In this document: positions 26,824-34,760 of the stretch, in pieces
Layout: each line of letters starts with the position of its first letter
How positions within the stretch are numbered: the first letter of the stretch is position 1
DNA from: Pseudohaliea rubra DSM 19751
GTDB taxonomy: Bacteria; Pseudomonadota; Gammaproteobacteria; Pseudomonadales; Halieaceae
Assembly (NCBI RefSeq): GCF_000764025.1
Contig: NZ_KN234774.1
Span: 1 to 36,016 of the forward strand
DNA length: 36,016 bases
Reading direction: 5' to 3'
Translations under genes and position numbers: made by a program
Notes under the pieces: generated by a model
The model's database searches: none
Seen by the model: only the letters and a program-made list of their open reading frames with translations
Told to the model about the DNA's origin: nothing

Positions 26824-26879
26824 GGCTCCTCCCCGATCGCGCCTGTTGCTGTACCGTCCCGCAGCCGGGGCGGCCACCC

Positions 26880-26885
26880 ATTATA
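26880..26885 (-). promoter_or_regulatory. -10 element upstream of pyrB
   Basis: A perfect TATAAT lies on the minus strand 57 bases before the pyrB ATG. No convincing -35 is seen at normal spacing, so this may rely on other contacts. It falls between the sbcB stop and pyrB, giving pyrB-nudF-murJ its own transcript. Confidence 0.4.
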
Positions 26886-26901
26886 CGGGCGCGACGCGCC
26901 G

Positions 26902-28344
26902 TCAGGCGAGCAGCGAGTCGCCCCAGGCCTGCAGCTCGCCCAGGAGTGCCGCGGCACGGGCATCGGCGCCGGCAGACAGCGCCTCGACAAGCTCGTTGAA
27001 GCTCTCCACATGCACGCCGCCAAACCCATCCTCGCCGGACAGGCGCTGGTAGCGAAACGCCTCCCAGGCTTCCCGCTCCTCCTCCGCCAGTGTTTCAGGA
27101 TAGTTGCGCGCCCGGTAGCGAAAGAGCAGCTCCGGCAGCCGGGCGTCCTCAAAGGCGAAGACCGCCTCGGCGAGCGCCTCCGGCGGCGTTGCGCGCACCG
27201 CATCACAGGCGCGGCGGTCGGCATCGGAAAGGAAACCGCCGTAGAGCGCGAGGTCCGGATCGCGGCGGCCGCTGTCCGCCGGCCGCGTATGCATCGCCGC
27301 CAGCTTTTCAGCGACGCCCTTGCCGTCGCGCTCCCGCCAGGCCCGGAGCGTCGCCAGGTGCCGGCGGCAGCGGTCGCCGTCGAGGCCGGCGCGCTCGGCG
27401 AGGCGCCCGTCGAGCATCTTCGGCGGCAGCAGCACCGGGCAGCGGTTCAGGTGCACGCTCTTCAGGCCCGGGCGGCGCACGCCTTCCGGCAGCTCATCGG
27501 CGCGCGTGTAAAGCAGGTCGCGGAGCGCTTCGGCATCGCCGTCGACCAGCGGCTGCGGGTCCTCGGCGAGGTCGTAGCAGATCACCTCGTTGCGGTTCCC
27601 CGGGTGCATCGCCAGGGGCACGATGAGGGAGCAGTTGTGCCGCGCTGCGCCGAACATGCCGGAAATGTGCAGCACGGGTTTCAACGCGCTGAGCTCAAGC
27701 GCCTCCCGGGCCGCGTTCTTGTCGCGGTGACCCTGCAGGTAAGCAAAGAGCTTCGGCTGGCGCTCGCGCACGAGGCGGGCGAGGGCCAGCGTCGCCCGCA
27801 CGTCGCTGAGGGCGTCATGGGCGCCCTCGTGGGCAATGCCATTGGCGGCGGTGAGGTCTTCGAGACGGAAGCTTGGCAGGCCGTCCTCGCGCTGCGGCCA
27901 TTCGATCCCCTCGGGGCGCAGGGCCTCGGCGGTACGCACCACGTCAATGAGGTCCCAGCGGGAGTTACTGTTCTGCCACTCCCGGGCGTAGGGGTCGAAG
28001 AAATTGCGGTACAGCGTGTAGCGCGTGACTTCGTCATCGAAGCGCAGGGAGTTGTAGCCGACGCCGCAGGTCCCCGGCTGCGCCAGCTCTTCGTGGATGC
28101 GGGCGATGAACGCCGCCTCCGGCACGCCCTCGGCGCGGGCGCGCTGCGGCGTGATCCCGGTGACCAGGCAGGCCCGGGGGTGCGGCAGGTAATCGTCGGC
28201 GGGGCGGGCGAACAGCGTCAGCGGCTCGCCGATCGGGTTCAGGTCCGCGTCCGTGCGCAGGCCGGCGAACTGCACCGGGCGGTCCCGCGCCGGGTCGGCC
28301 CCGAAGGTCTCGTAGTCGTGCCAGTAAAAGGTTGGCGCGGCCAC
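26902..28344 (-). CDS. sbcB: Exodeoxyribonuclease I (SbcB)
   Basis: 480 residues, as in E. coli ExoI (475). The DEDD exonuclease domain starts FYWHDYETFGADPARDRPVQFA, with VGYNSLRFDDEVTRYTLYRNF, SRWDLIDVVR and HEGAHDALSDVRATLALA carrying the later acidic residues. The C-terminal region has KPVLHISGMFGAARHNCSLI and the helical end with LLFRYRARNYPETLAEEE. It degrades single-stranded DNA 3'-5' in repair and recombination. The start is GTG at 28344, directly abutting the fumarase stop (TGAGTG), so translation is probably coupled. Confidence 0.95.
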   Translation of the reverse strand: MAAPTFYWHDYETFGADPARDRPVQFAGLRTDADLNPIGEPLTLFARPADDYLPHPRACLVTGITPQRARAEGVPEAAFIARIHEELAQPGTCGVGYNSLRFDDEVTRYTLYRNFFDPYAREWQNSNSRWDLIDVVRTAEALRPEGIEWPQREDGLPSFRLEDLTAANGIAHEGAHDALSDVRATLALARLVRERQPKLFAYLQGHRDKNAAREALELSALKPVLHISGMFGAARHNCSLIVPLAMHPGNRNEVICYDLAEDPQPLVDGDAEALRDLLYTRADELPEGVRRPGLKSVHLNRCPVLLPPKMLDGRLAERAGLDGDRCRRHLATLRAWRERDGKGVAEKLAAMHTRPADSGRRDPDLALYGGFLSDADRRACDAVRATPPEALAEAVFAFEDARLPELLFRYRARNYPETLAEEEREAWEAFRYQRLSGEDGFGGVHVESFNELVEALSAGADARAAALLGELQAWGDSLLA

Positions 28345-29868
28345 TCAGATGAGCTCGAGGGCCTGTTCTTCGATCTTCGCGCGCCAGGCCGCGGGGCCCG
28401 TCTGGTGCACCGAGGTCCCCCGGGCGTCCACGGCCACGCTCACAGGCATGTCTTTCACCTCGAACTCGTAGATGGCCTCCATACCCAGCTCCGGGAAGGC
28501 GACGACCCGGGAGCTGGTGATAGCCTTGGAGACGAGATAAGCGGCACCGCCCACGGCCATGAGATAAACCGCACCGTGCTTTTTGATGGCCTCGATCCCC
28601 GTGGGGCCGCGCTCGGCCTTGCCGATCATCCCCAGGAGCCCCGTGTGCTCGAGGATGAAATCCGTGAACTTGTCCATGCGCGTGGAGGTGGTCGGTCCCG
28701 CCGGGCCGACCACCTCGCCGCGCACCGGGTCCACCGGACCCACGTAGTAAATGAAGCGATCGCGCAGGTTCACGCCTTCAGGCAGACCCTCGCCGGACTG
28801 GATCAGCTCCTGCATCTTCTTGTGCGCCGCATCGCGGCCTGTGAGCATCTTGCCGGACAGGAGCAGCGTATCGCCCGGCTGCCAGCTCGCGGCCTCCTCC
28901 CGGGTCACCGTATCGAGGTTGACGCGGCGCACGCCCTCACCCACCTCCCAGGTGATCTCGGGCCAGTCGTCCAGGGACGGCGGCGTCTGCAGCGCCGGCC
29001 CGGAGCCATCGAGCACAAAGTGCGCGTGCCGGGTGGCAGCGCAGTTCGGGATCATGGCCACCGGCAGGGAGGCTGCGTGGGTGGGGTAGTCCTTGATCTT
29101 CACATCGAGCACCGTGGTCAGGCCACCGAGGCCCTGGGCGCCGATGCCTAAACGGTTCACCGCATCCATGATCTCAAGGCGCAGCTCCTCGACGCGACTG
29201 GCGGGCCCGCGCTCGCGCAGCTCGTGGATGTCGATGGGGTCCATGAGCGATTCCTTGGCGAGCACCGCGGCCTTTTCCGCCGTGCCGCCGATACCGATGC
29301 CGAGCATACCCGGCGGACACCAGCCGGCGCCCATGGTGGGTACGGTCTTGACCACCCAGTCGACAATGGAGTCCGAAGGGTTGAGCATGGCGAGCTTGGA
29401 CTTGTTTTCCGAGCCGCCGCCCTTGGCCGCGACCTGCACGTCGACCGTGTCACCGGGCACCACCTCCATGTGAATGACCGCCGGCGTGTTGTCGCCGGTG
29501 TTCTTCCGCGCCCCCGCGGGGTCGGCGAGGATCGAGGCGCGCAGCACGTTGTCCGGGTGCGTGTAGGCCCGGCGCACGCCCTCGTTGACCATCTCGCTCA
29601 CAGACAGCGTTGCGTCCCAGCGCACGTCCATGCCGATTTTCAGGAACACCGTCACGATGCCCGTGTCCTGACAGATGGGGCGATGCCCCTCGGCGCACAT
29701 CCGCGAGTTGATAAGAATCTGCGCCATGGCGTCCTTCGCCGCCGGGTTCTGCTCCAGGGCCCAGGCCTTGTGCACGGCCTGCACGAAGTCCAGGGGATGG
29801 TAGTAGGAGATGAACTGCAGGGCGTCGGCGACGCTGTCGATGAAATCGTCCTGGCGGATGGTGGTCAT
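28345..29868 (-). CDS. fumA: Class I (iron-sulfur) fumarate hydratase
   Basis: 507 residues with alpha and beta regions fused in one chain. The [4Fe-4S] ligands expected for the class are Cys66 (RPICQDTGIV), Cys184 (GAGWCPPGMLG) and Cys276 (IPNCAATRHAHF). Other conserved parts are AAKGGGSENKSKLAMLNPSD, GGTAEKAAVLAKESL, the beta-region DRFIYYVGPVDPVRGE and PTTSTRMDKFTD, and SSRVVAFPELGMEAIYEFEV. It interconverts fumarate and malate. AAGGAGC ahead of ATG 29868 is a good ribosome-binding site. It lies 24 bases after the chimeric coiled-coil gene, in the same direction. Confidence 0.95.
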   Translation of the reverse strand: MTTIRQDDFIDSVADALQFISYYHPLDFVQAVHKAWALEQNPAAKDAMAQILINSRMCAEGHRPICQDTGIVTVFLKIGMDVRWDATLSVSEMVNEGVRRAYTHPDNVLRASILADPAGARKNTGDNTPAVIHMEVVPGDTVDVQVAAKGGGSENKSKLAMLNPSDSIVDWVVKTVPTMGAGWCPPGMLGIGIGGTAEKAAVLAKESLMDPIDIHELRERGPASRVEELRLEIMDAVNRLGIGAQGLGGLTTVLDVKIKDYPTHAASLPVAMIPNCAATRHAHFVLDGSGPALQTPPSLDDWPEITWEVGEGVRRVNLDTVTREEAASWQPGDTLLLSGKMLTGRDAAHKKMQELIQSGEGLPEGVNLRDRFIYYVGPVDPVRGEVVGPAGPTTSTRMDKFTDFILEHTGLLGMIGKAERGPTGIEAIKKHGAVYLMAVGGAAYLVSKAITSSRVVAFPELGMEAIYEFEVKDMPVSVAVDARGTSVHQTGPAAWRAKIEEQALELI

Positions 29869-29892
29869 GGTTGCTCCTTGGAAAAAGTGACG

Positions 29893-30687
29893 TCAGGCGC
29901 CGCCGGCGCCCGGGCCCTGCTGCAGGGTGCGCACAGTGCCCTCGAGCTGACTGATGCTGGTGTTGATCTGGCGGCGGAAAGCATTGATGGACTCAACCCA
30001 GCCCTCGTTGGCCTCCACACGCTTGCCGAGGCGGTTTATCTCCAGGTCGAGGCGATTGAGCGTGTCGGCGACGCGTTCCACCTGGGCCTGGTTGGCTTTG
30101 GCGCTGCCCATGAGACGCTCGAGGTCTCCGGCTACGCCCTTGAGGCGAGCAATGTCGCTGCTCGCGGTCTTCAGCTGGCTGCCGGCGGCAGCGACGTCCT
30201 TCTTCAGCGCCGCGATGGCCTCACCCTGATTCGTGTTCGTGCCCTCGAGCTCGTCGAGGCGGGCCTTGTTCCGGCGCCAGGCGGAGGCCCAGAGCTTGTC
30301 GACCTCTGAATAGAGCTCCTTGATTCTCACGGCCATGGCCGCCGTGTCCTGGGACAGCCCCTCCCCCGTGTCCGACAGCCGCGCCTCGAGCTCGCCGATG
30401 CGCTGCTCGTAACGCTCCAGCTGGAAGCCTGTCTGCGTGAGGCGCTCCTCGAGCTGCCAGGCCCAGGCACAGGCCACGGCGGCCACCACCAGCGAGACGG
30501 TGGCGACGAGGCGCAGAAACAGGCTGCCCCCGGCCGGCGCCGGCCAGCGTCGCGCCAGCCGCGCAAAGGCCGCTTCGGCGGCGCGGACCATGAGCGTGAG
30601 ACCGCGCAGGCCACCCTGGTCGATGGCGGCCGCGTCGAGGGCGCGGGTCTGGTCCGCGCTGTAAAGTAACGGTGCCGTATCCGGCAT
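29893..30687 (-). CDS. Chimeric protein: NnrE N-terminal remnant + membrane helix + coiled coil
   Basis: 264 residues. Residues ~8-50 (LLYSADQTRALDAAAIDQGG then LRGLTLMVRAAEAAFARLAR) match the N terminus of NnrE/YjeF, the NAD(P)H-hydrate epimerase (E. coli: GLTLYELMLRAGEAAF). In the usual LMxRAG motif the Gly is Ala here. The rest of the NnrE Rossmann core and the kinase domain are missing. From about residue 56 the chain becomes one membrane helix (LFLRLVATVSLVVAAVACAW) and then ~170 residues of heptad-rich coiled coil (79-250). Start ATG 30687 has GGGGGA ahead and is divergent from queG, exactly where nnrE sits in E. coli. It is probably a single-pass inner-membrane protein, not an epimerase. 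Function unknown. Confidence 0.78.
   Translation of the reverse strand: MPDTAPLLYSADQTRALDAAAIDQGGLRGLTLMVRAAEAAFARLARRWPAPAGGSLFLRLVATVSLVVAAVACAWAWQLEERLTQTGFQLERYEQRIGELEARLSDTGEGLSQDTAAMAVRIKELYSEVDKLWASAWRRNKARLDELEGTNTNQGEAIAALKKDVAAAGSQLKTASSDIARLKGVAGDLERLMGSAKANQAQVERVADTLNRLDLEINRLGKRVEANEGWVESINAFRRQINTSISQLEGTVRTLQQGPGAGGA
30532..30545. repeat. 14-base palindrome at the nnrE/coiled-coil junction
   Basis: GGCCGGCGCCGGCC is a perfect palindrome inside the chimeric gene. It encodes the Pro-Ala stretch around residues 48-52, where NnrE similarity stops and the membrane helix begins. Confidence 0.6.
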
Positions 30688-30784
30688 AAATCCCCCGGTG
30701 GCGCAGGCCGCCCCCGGCGGGCGGCGCTTTCTGGCAGAATGATACCGTACCCGAAGCTCCTATCCTGACGCAGCAGGCGCACCC

Positions 30785-31855
30785 GTGACTACCACCATCG
30801 CCAGCGACAATCCGGCAGCGCTGGCCAAGCGCATCCGCGGCTGGGCCCGGGAACTCGGTTTCCAGCAGCTCGGCATCAGCGACGTGGACCTCGCCGAGCA
30901 CGAGGGCTACCTGCAGAAGTGGCTGGACGCGGGCTACCACGGGAGCATGGACTTCATGGCCGCCCACGGCACCCGCCGCAGCCGGCCCGAAGAACTGGTC
31001 CCGGGTACCTGCCGTGTGCTCTCGGTGCGCATGGACTATCTGCCGCCCGGGGACGACCCCGCAGCCACCCTGGACGATGGCGAGCGCGCCTACATTGCCC
31101 GTTACGCCCTCGGCCGCGATTACCACAAGGTGCTCCGGCGGCGCCTCGCCAGGCTGGCCCGGCGCATTGAGGCTGAGACCGGCGGCGGTCGCTACCGCGC
31201 CTTCGTCGACTCGGCGCCCGTGCTGGAGCGGGCCATCGCCGAGCGCGCGGGCCTCGGCTGGATCGCCAAGAACACCATGCTCATCAATGAGCAGGCGGGG
31301 TCCTGGTTTTTCCTCGGCGAGATCTACACGGACCTGCCCCTGCCCGCAGACCCGCCGCGCACGCAGAAGCACTGCGGCAGCTGCCGCGCCTGCCTGGACA
31401 TCTGCCCGACGGACGCCTTCCCGGGCCCCTTCGAACTCGATGCCCGGCGCTGCATTTCCTACCTCACCATCGAGCACAAAGGGTCCATCGATGAGGCTCT
31501 GCGCCCGCTCATGGGCAACCGGGTCTTCGGCTGCGACGACTGCCAGCTGGTGTGCCCCTGGAACAAGTTTGCCGAGGCCACGGCCGAGGACGACTTCCGC
31601 CCCCGGCACGGCCTCGATGCGCCGGCCCTGGCCGAGCTCTTTGCCTGGGACGAGGCCACCTTCCTCGAGCGTACCGCCGGCTCGCCGATCCGCCGGATCG
31701 GCTATGAGCGCTGGCTGCGCAATCTCGCTGTGGGCCTCGGCAACGCCCCCGGCACGGCAGCGGTACTCGCCGCGCTGGAAGCCCGGCGGGAACACCCGTC
31801 AGCGCTGGTGCGCGAGCACGTCGCCTGGGCTCTCAGGCAGCACGGCGCCCGCTAG
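30785..31855 (+). CDS. queG: Epoxyqueuosine reductase QueG
   Basis: 356 residues from GTG 30785. N-terminal cobalamin-binding region: ELGFQQLGISDVDL, WLDAGYHGSMDFMA. Asp142 (FVDSAPVLERA) is the proposed general acid, with GWIAKNTMLI after it. Eight Cys form two [4Fe-4S] clusters: 197, 200, 203, 207 (CGSCRACLDICP) and 223, 250, 253, 257 (CISY, CDDCQLVCPWN). A C-terminal HEAT-like tail follows. It makes queuosine from epoxyqueuosine in tRNA. It is divergent from the nnrE remnant, as in E. coli, and convergent with orn. Confidence 0.95.
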   Translation: MTTTIASDNPAALAKRIRGWARELGFQQLGISDVDLAEHEGYLQKWLDAGYHGSMDFMAAHGTRRSRPEELVPGTCRVLSVRMDYLPPGDDPAATLDDGERAYIARYALGRDYHKVLRRRLARLARRIEAETGGGRYRAFVDSAPVLERAIAERAGLGWIAKNTMLINEQAGSWFFLGEIYTDLPLPADPPRTQKHCGSCRACLDICPTDAFPGPFELDARRCISYLTIEHKGSIDEALRPLMGNRVFGCDDCQLVCPWNKFAEATAEDDFRPRHGLDAPALAELFAWDEATFLERTAGSPIRRIGYERWLRNLAVGLGNAPGTAAVLAALEARREHPSALVREHVAWALRQHGAR

Positions 31856-31891
31856 GGCCGAAGGGCTTCGCGACAGGACCACGCCCTGCCC

Positions 31892-32443
31892 TCAGGCGTC
31901 GTCAATGAGCAGGAAGTTGTCGCGATAGTAGCGGAGCTCTGCAATGGAATCGCGAATATCGTCGAGGGCGAGGTGAGCCCCTCGCTTGGTGACACCGGCG
32001 GCGATGTCCGGACGCCAGCGCTGAACGAGAATCTTCAGCGACGAGACGTCCAGGTTGCGGTAATGAAAGAAGGCTTCCAGTGCCGGCATATGCCGGGCCA
32101 TGAAGCGCCGATCCTGGCAGATCGAATTGCCACACATGGGGGACGCCCCCTCGGGCACCCAGGCGCTCAGGAAGTCGATGGTCTGCTCCACCGCCGCGCT
32201 CTCGTCCATGACGCTGCTGCGCACGCGCTCTACCAGCCCGGAGCGCGTGTGATGGGTGGTGTTCCACTCGTCCATGGCGGCGAGCACGGCCTCGTCCTGG
32301 TGGATGGCGAGTACCGGTCCTTCGGCCAGGGTGTTGAGGTCGGTGTCGGTAATGATCGTGGCGATCTCGATCACCCGGTCCCGCTCCGGATCGAGCCCGG
32401 TCATTTCCATATCCACCCACACAAGGTGGCTCGCATCGCGCAT
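31892..32443 (-). CDS. orn: Oligoribonuclease Orn
   Basis: 183 residues from ATG 32443, preferred because GGGAGA lies 7 bases ahead and the length matches E. coli Orn (181); an ATG at 32464 would add seven residues. The DEDDh motifs are Asp11/Glu13 ([20 protein letters not shown]), the middle Asp ([16 protein letters not shown]), and the C-terminal His/Asp pair ([20 protein letters not shown]). It degrades 2-5-mer RNA, including pGpG. Convergent with queG (36-base gap). Confidence 0.96.
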   Translation of the reverse strand: MRDASHLVWVDMEMTGLDPERDRVIEIATIITDTDLNTLAEGPVLAIHQDEAVLAAMDEWNTTHHTRSGLVERVRSSVMDESAAVEQTIDFLSAWVPEGASPMCGNSICQDRRFMARHMPALEAFFHYRNLDVSSLKILVQRWRPDIAAGVTKRGAHLALDDIRDSIAELRYYRDNFLLIDDA

Positions 32444-32553
32444 GGCGCTATCTCCCGTTGTCATTCGTTGAGTTTAGTTGCCCGCGGGAAAGAAAAAAGG
32501 GTGTTCGCGAGATTCAAGGCCAAGCGCCCGGCCGAACGCATACACGGTAGGGA

Positions 32554-32620
32554 CGGCTGCGGGCGGGTGCCCCCACCAAGCGAATATCGTGGAGCGACTG
32601 GGGGCACCCGCCCGCAGCCG
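32554..32620 (-). repeat. Hairpin element IR1 (conserved-core, variable-arm family)
   Basis: Perfect 22-base arms at 32554-32575 and 32599-32620, with a 23-base centre (32576-32598). Read on the minus strand the centre begins GTCGCTCCACG and ends TTCGCTTGG, closed by CA and TG that belong to the arms. Right-aligned to IR3, the arm differs at 4 of 21 positions (9, 10, 12 and 15 from the centre), and each change is matched in the opposite arm. Core orientation is opposite to IR2 and IR3. Confidence 0.85.
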
Positions 32621-32670
32621 GCCCGGAAAGCCAGGGTGAACTATCTTCTCGCGCGTGTCTGCACAGTCCC

Positions 32671-32745
32671 GGGGTAAGCATGGGATATTGCTCTCAGTCG
32701 CTCCCCGTTTCACGCTTTGTGAGAGCAATATCCCATGCTTACCCC
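32671..32745 (+). repeat. Hairpin element IR2 (conserved-core, variable-arm family)
   Basis: Perfect 26-base arms at 32671-32696 and 32720-32745, 23-base centre at 32697-32719 (GTCGCTCCCCG ... ACGCTTTG). The arms (outer part GGGGTAAGCATGGG, inner CTCTCA) differ strongly from IR1 and IR3, yet pair without a mismatch. This copy is close in centre sequence to IR3 (three differences: Positions 12, 14 and 15 of 23). Confidence 0.85.
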
Positions 32746-32828
32746 TGCCGCATCGCGTAATTCCAGAGCAGTAGCAAAGAGAACGCTCCCGCACTCACCT
32801 CTGCCGCATCGCGTAATTCCCGGGCAGT
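32741..32828. repeat. Direct repeat pair of 32 bases
   Basis: Copies at 32741-32772 and 32797-32828, 56 bases apart. They share CTGCCGCATCGCGTAATTCC without change and differ at only three positions outside it. Each unit starts CTGC and ends GCAG, so each could fold on itself. The first copy begins inside the right arm of IR2. Confidence 0.8.
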
Positions 32829-32853
32829 GTGGCTTTCAAAGCCAAGACCGCGC

Positions 32854-32882
32854 TCGACAGCTTCCGGTGGCCACCGGATAAT
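32854..32882 (+). promoter_or_regulatory. Promoter of rsgA, predicted leaderless start
   Basis: TCGACA (32854-32859) and GATAAT (32877-32882) each match five of six consensus bases with an ideal 17-base spacer. Only seven bases separate the -10 from the ATG at 32890, so transcription should begin at or near the start codon, with no room for a Shine-Dalgarno sequence. Confidence 0.6.
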
Positions 32883-32889
32883 CCCGGCG

Positions 32890-33885
32890 ATGACCAAGCG
32901 CAGACTCACCCGCCAGCAGGCCTGGCGCATCGAGAAGATCCAGGCCGAGCGAGCCCGGCGGGCAGAGCGGCGGGAAGCCGTCGCCGGCGGCGACGAACGC
33001 CTGGGGCCGGAGACCGGGGGGGTGGTCATCGCCCACTACGGCAGCCAGCTCGACGTCGAAGGCGACGGCGAGGCCGGCGCGCCACAGCGCTGCCATCTGC
33101 GCGCCAACCTCGACGGGCTCGTCACCGGCGACCGGGTCGTCTTCCGCGCCGGCGAGCCCATCGGCGTCGTGGTCGCCCGGCTGCCGCGGCGCTCCCTGCT
33201 GTCGCGTCCCGATGCCCGCGGCGAGCCGCGGCCGGTGGCCGCCAATATCGACCAGGTCGCCATTGTCATCGCCGCGCAGCCGGCGCCGCACCGGAACCTC
33301 ATCGACCGCTACCTCGTGGCCACCGAGGCCATGGGCGCCGACGCGCTGCTGGTGGTCAACAAGGTGGACCTTCTCGACGAACCCGCCCCTGCGGCGGCCA
33401 TGGCGGCGCTTCTCGCCCCTTATCAAGGCCTGGGCTACCGGGTCATCAAGACCAGCCGGGAAACAGCGCTGAAGACCCTGGGGGCGGCGCTCGCAGGCCA
33501 TACCAGCGTGCTCGTCGGCCAGTCGGGCGTGGGCAAGACATCGCTCGTGAACGCGCTGCTGCCGGGGCTGGACCGGCGCACCGGGGAGCTGTCGGGACCC
33601 GGGCGCAAGGGTCGCCACACCACCACGACGGCAGAACTGCACCACCTTCCCGGCGGCGGGGACCTCATCGATTCACCGGGAATCCGCGAGTTCGGCCTCG
33701 ACCATCTGCCCCGGGAGCAGGTGGCCGAGGGCTTCCGGGAGTTCCGCCCCTTCCTCGGGCACTGCCGCTTCCGCGACTGCCGGCACCGGGATGAACCGGG
33801 CTGCGCGCTCCTGAGCGCGGTGGAAGCCGGCGCCATCAGCCGCGAGCGCCTGGCGAGCTACCGGCACATTGTCGACGAGGGCTGA
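32890..33885 (+). CDS. rsgA: Ribosome small-subunit GTPase RsgA (YjeQ)
   Basis: 331 residues from ATG 32890 ([20 protein letters not shown]). A basic N terminus and OB fold ([32 protein letters not shown]) precede the circularly permuted GTPase order: G4 NKVD 157-160, G1 GQSGVGKTS 210-218, G3 DSPG 261-264. The zinc site is Cys292, Cys297, His299, Cys305. It helps mature the 30S subunit. It converges with psd (26-base gap). orn-rsgA-psd linkage is as in E. coli. Confidence 0.96.
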   Translation: MTKRRLTRQQAWRIEKIQAERARRAERREAVAGGDERLGPETGGVVIAHYGSQLDVEGDGEAGAPQRCHLRANLDGLVTGDRVVFRAGEPIGVVVARLPRRSLLSRPDARGEPRPVAANIDQVAIVIAAQPAPHRNLIDRYLVATEAMGADALLVVNKVDLLDEPAPAAAMAALLAPYQGLGYRVIKTSRETALKTLGAALAGHTSVLVGQSGVGKTSLVNALLPGLDRRTGELSGPGRKGRHTTTTAELHHLPGGGDLIDSPGIREFGLDHLPREQVAEGFREFRPFLGHCRFRDCRHRDEPGCALLSAVEAGAISRERLASYRHIVDEG

Positions 33886-33911
33886 GTAGCTTTGCGCCGG
33901 CTTTGCGCCCG

Positions 33912-34760
33912 TCAGGGGCGATGGCCCAGGGCCATGCCAAGGCGGACGCGCGCCCCGGGAGCGCAGGCGCTGTCCCAGCCGATCGTCTCCGGCGGGAACA
34001 GGAGGATCACCGTGGACCCGAGGTAGAAGCGGCCCATTTCCTCGCCCCGGGCGAGGTTTACGGGCGCCGGCGGTGCGGTGTAATCCGTGAGCGTATTACG
34101 CCGCGGCGCGGGTGCCACGCGGCCCGCCCAGGGGGTCTCGATACCGGCGACGATCATGGCGCCGACCAGGACCAGCGCAAAGGGCCCGATGGGCCCCTCG
34201 AAGTGGCAGACCAGGCGCTCGTTGCGGGCAAAGAGCCCATCGACCCCGGCAGCGGTCGCCGCGTTCACCGAGAACAGACGGCCGGGCACATAGCGCATGG
34301 CCTGCAGTCGGCCATCGCAGGGCATGTGCACCCGGTGGTAGTCCCGGGGGGACAGGTAGAGCGTGGCGAAGGAACCGCCCCGGTAGCGCGCCGCGCGCTC
34401 TTGGTCCCCGCCCAGCAGCGCCGGAAGGGAAAAACCGCGGCCCTTGGCCTGGAAGATGTGATCACCGTCGATCGCCCCGCTCTGGCTGACCGCACCGTCC
34501 ACCGGGCTGACCAGCGCCGCATCGGCGAGGGGACGCACGCCCGGCGCCAGGGCGCGGGTGAAGAAGTCGTTGAAGCTGGCGTAGGCCTCCGGGAACGGGC
34601 GCGCGGCCTCGTCCAGGTCTACCCCGTAGTGGCGCACAAAGGCACGGATGACCGCATGCTTCAGCCAGCGCGGGCGCTCGAGCTCGGCGAGCCAACCGGT
34701 GAGCCGGGACAGTGCGTGCTGCGGTACACTATGCTGTAGCCAGAGAAAGGGTGCGTTCAT
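33912..34760 (-). CDS. psd: Phosphatidylserine decarboxylase
   Basis: 282 residues from ATG 34760. Family motifs: FNDFFTRALAPGVRPL, VSPVDGAVSQSG (Asp88), YLSPRDYHRVHMPCDG (His142/145) and the self-cleavage site YLGSTVILLF, where Gly248-Ser249 splits into beta and alpha chains and Ser becomes the pyruvoyl group. It makes phosphatidylethanolamine at the inner membrane. The start codon overlaps the start codon of the gene on the other strand (CATG at 34758-34761), and no Shine-Dalgarno is visible. Confidence 0.95.
   Translation of the reverse strand: MNAPFLWLQHSVPQHALSRLTGWLAELERPRWLKHAVIRAFVRHYGVDLDEAARPFPEAYASFNDFFTRALAPGVRPLADAALVSPVDGAVSQSGAIDGDHIFQAKGRGFSLPALLGGDQERAARYRGGSFATLYLSPRDYHRVHMPCDGRLQAMRYVPGRLFSVNAATAAGVDGLFARNERLVCHFEGPIGPFALVLVGAMIVAGIETPWAGRVAPAPRRNTLTDYTAPPAPVNLARGEEMGRFYLGSTVILLFPPETIGWDSACAPGARVRLGMALGHRP
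34706..34735 (+). promoter_or_regulatory. Candidate promoter of the interrupted exported-protein gene
   Basis: GGGACA (34706-34711) and TATGCT (34730-34735), 18 bases apart, inside the psd coding region. Transcription would start near 34742, leaving a short leader with AAAGGG (34746-34751) before ATG 34759. Confidence 0.4.

Larger units (their letters stand above)
32444..32889. other. 446-base non-coding interval orn/rsgA, built of inverted and direct repeats
   Basis: No gene is seen here. From left: an A-rich stretch (32489-32500), a sequence TTCAAxGCCAAG at 32513-32524 that recurs at 32835-32846, hairpin IR1 (32554-32620), hairpin IR2 (32671-32745), a 32-base direct repeat (32741-32772 and 32797-32828), a palindrome TGGCTTTCAAAGCCA (32830-32844) and the rsgA promoter. 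The same hairpin family recurs at the right end of the window. Confidence 0.8.

Noticed and set aside
23917-29151. A 1744-codon open frame on the plus strand
   Set aside because: It is antisense to murJ, the Nudix gene, pyrB, sbcB and fumarase, all of which have clear family motifs. It is rich in Arg, His and Gly without domain structure, as expected from third-position GC bias.
31856-31891. tRNA gene between queG and orn
   Set aside because: In E. coli tRNA-Gly genes lie near orn, but the 36-base gap here is too short for one.
32554-32620. Integron attC site
   Set aside because: The arms lack the GTTRRRY/RYYYAAC ends and no integrase or cassette genes are nearby.
31973-32677. Plus-strand frame covering orn and IR1
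   Set aside because: Antisense to orn; its end is only the translated hairpin repeat.
32671-32745. Ordinary rho-independent terminator
   Set aside because: Arms of 26 bases around a conserved 23-base loop, no T-run on either side, and the loop sequence recurs elsewhere.
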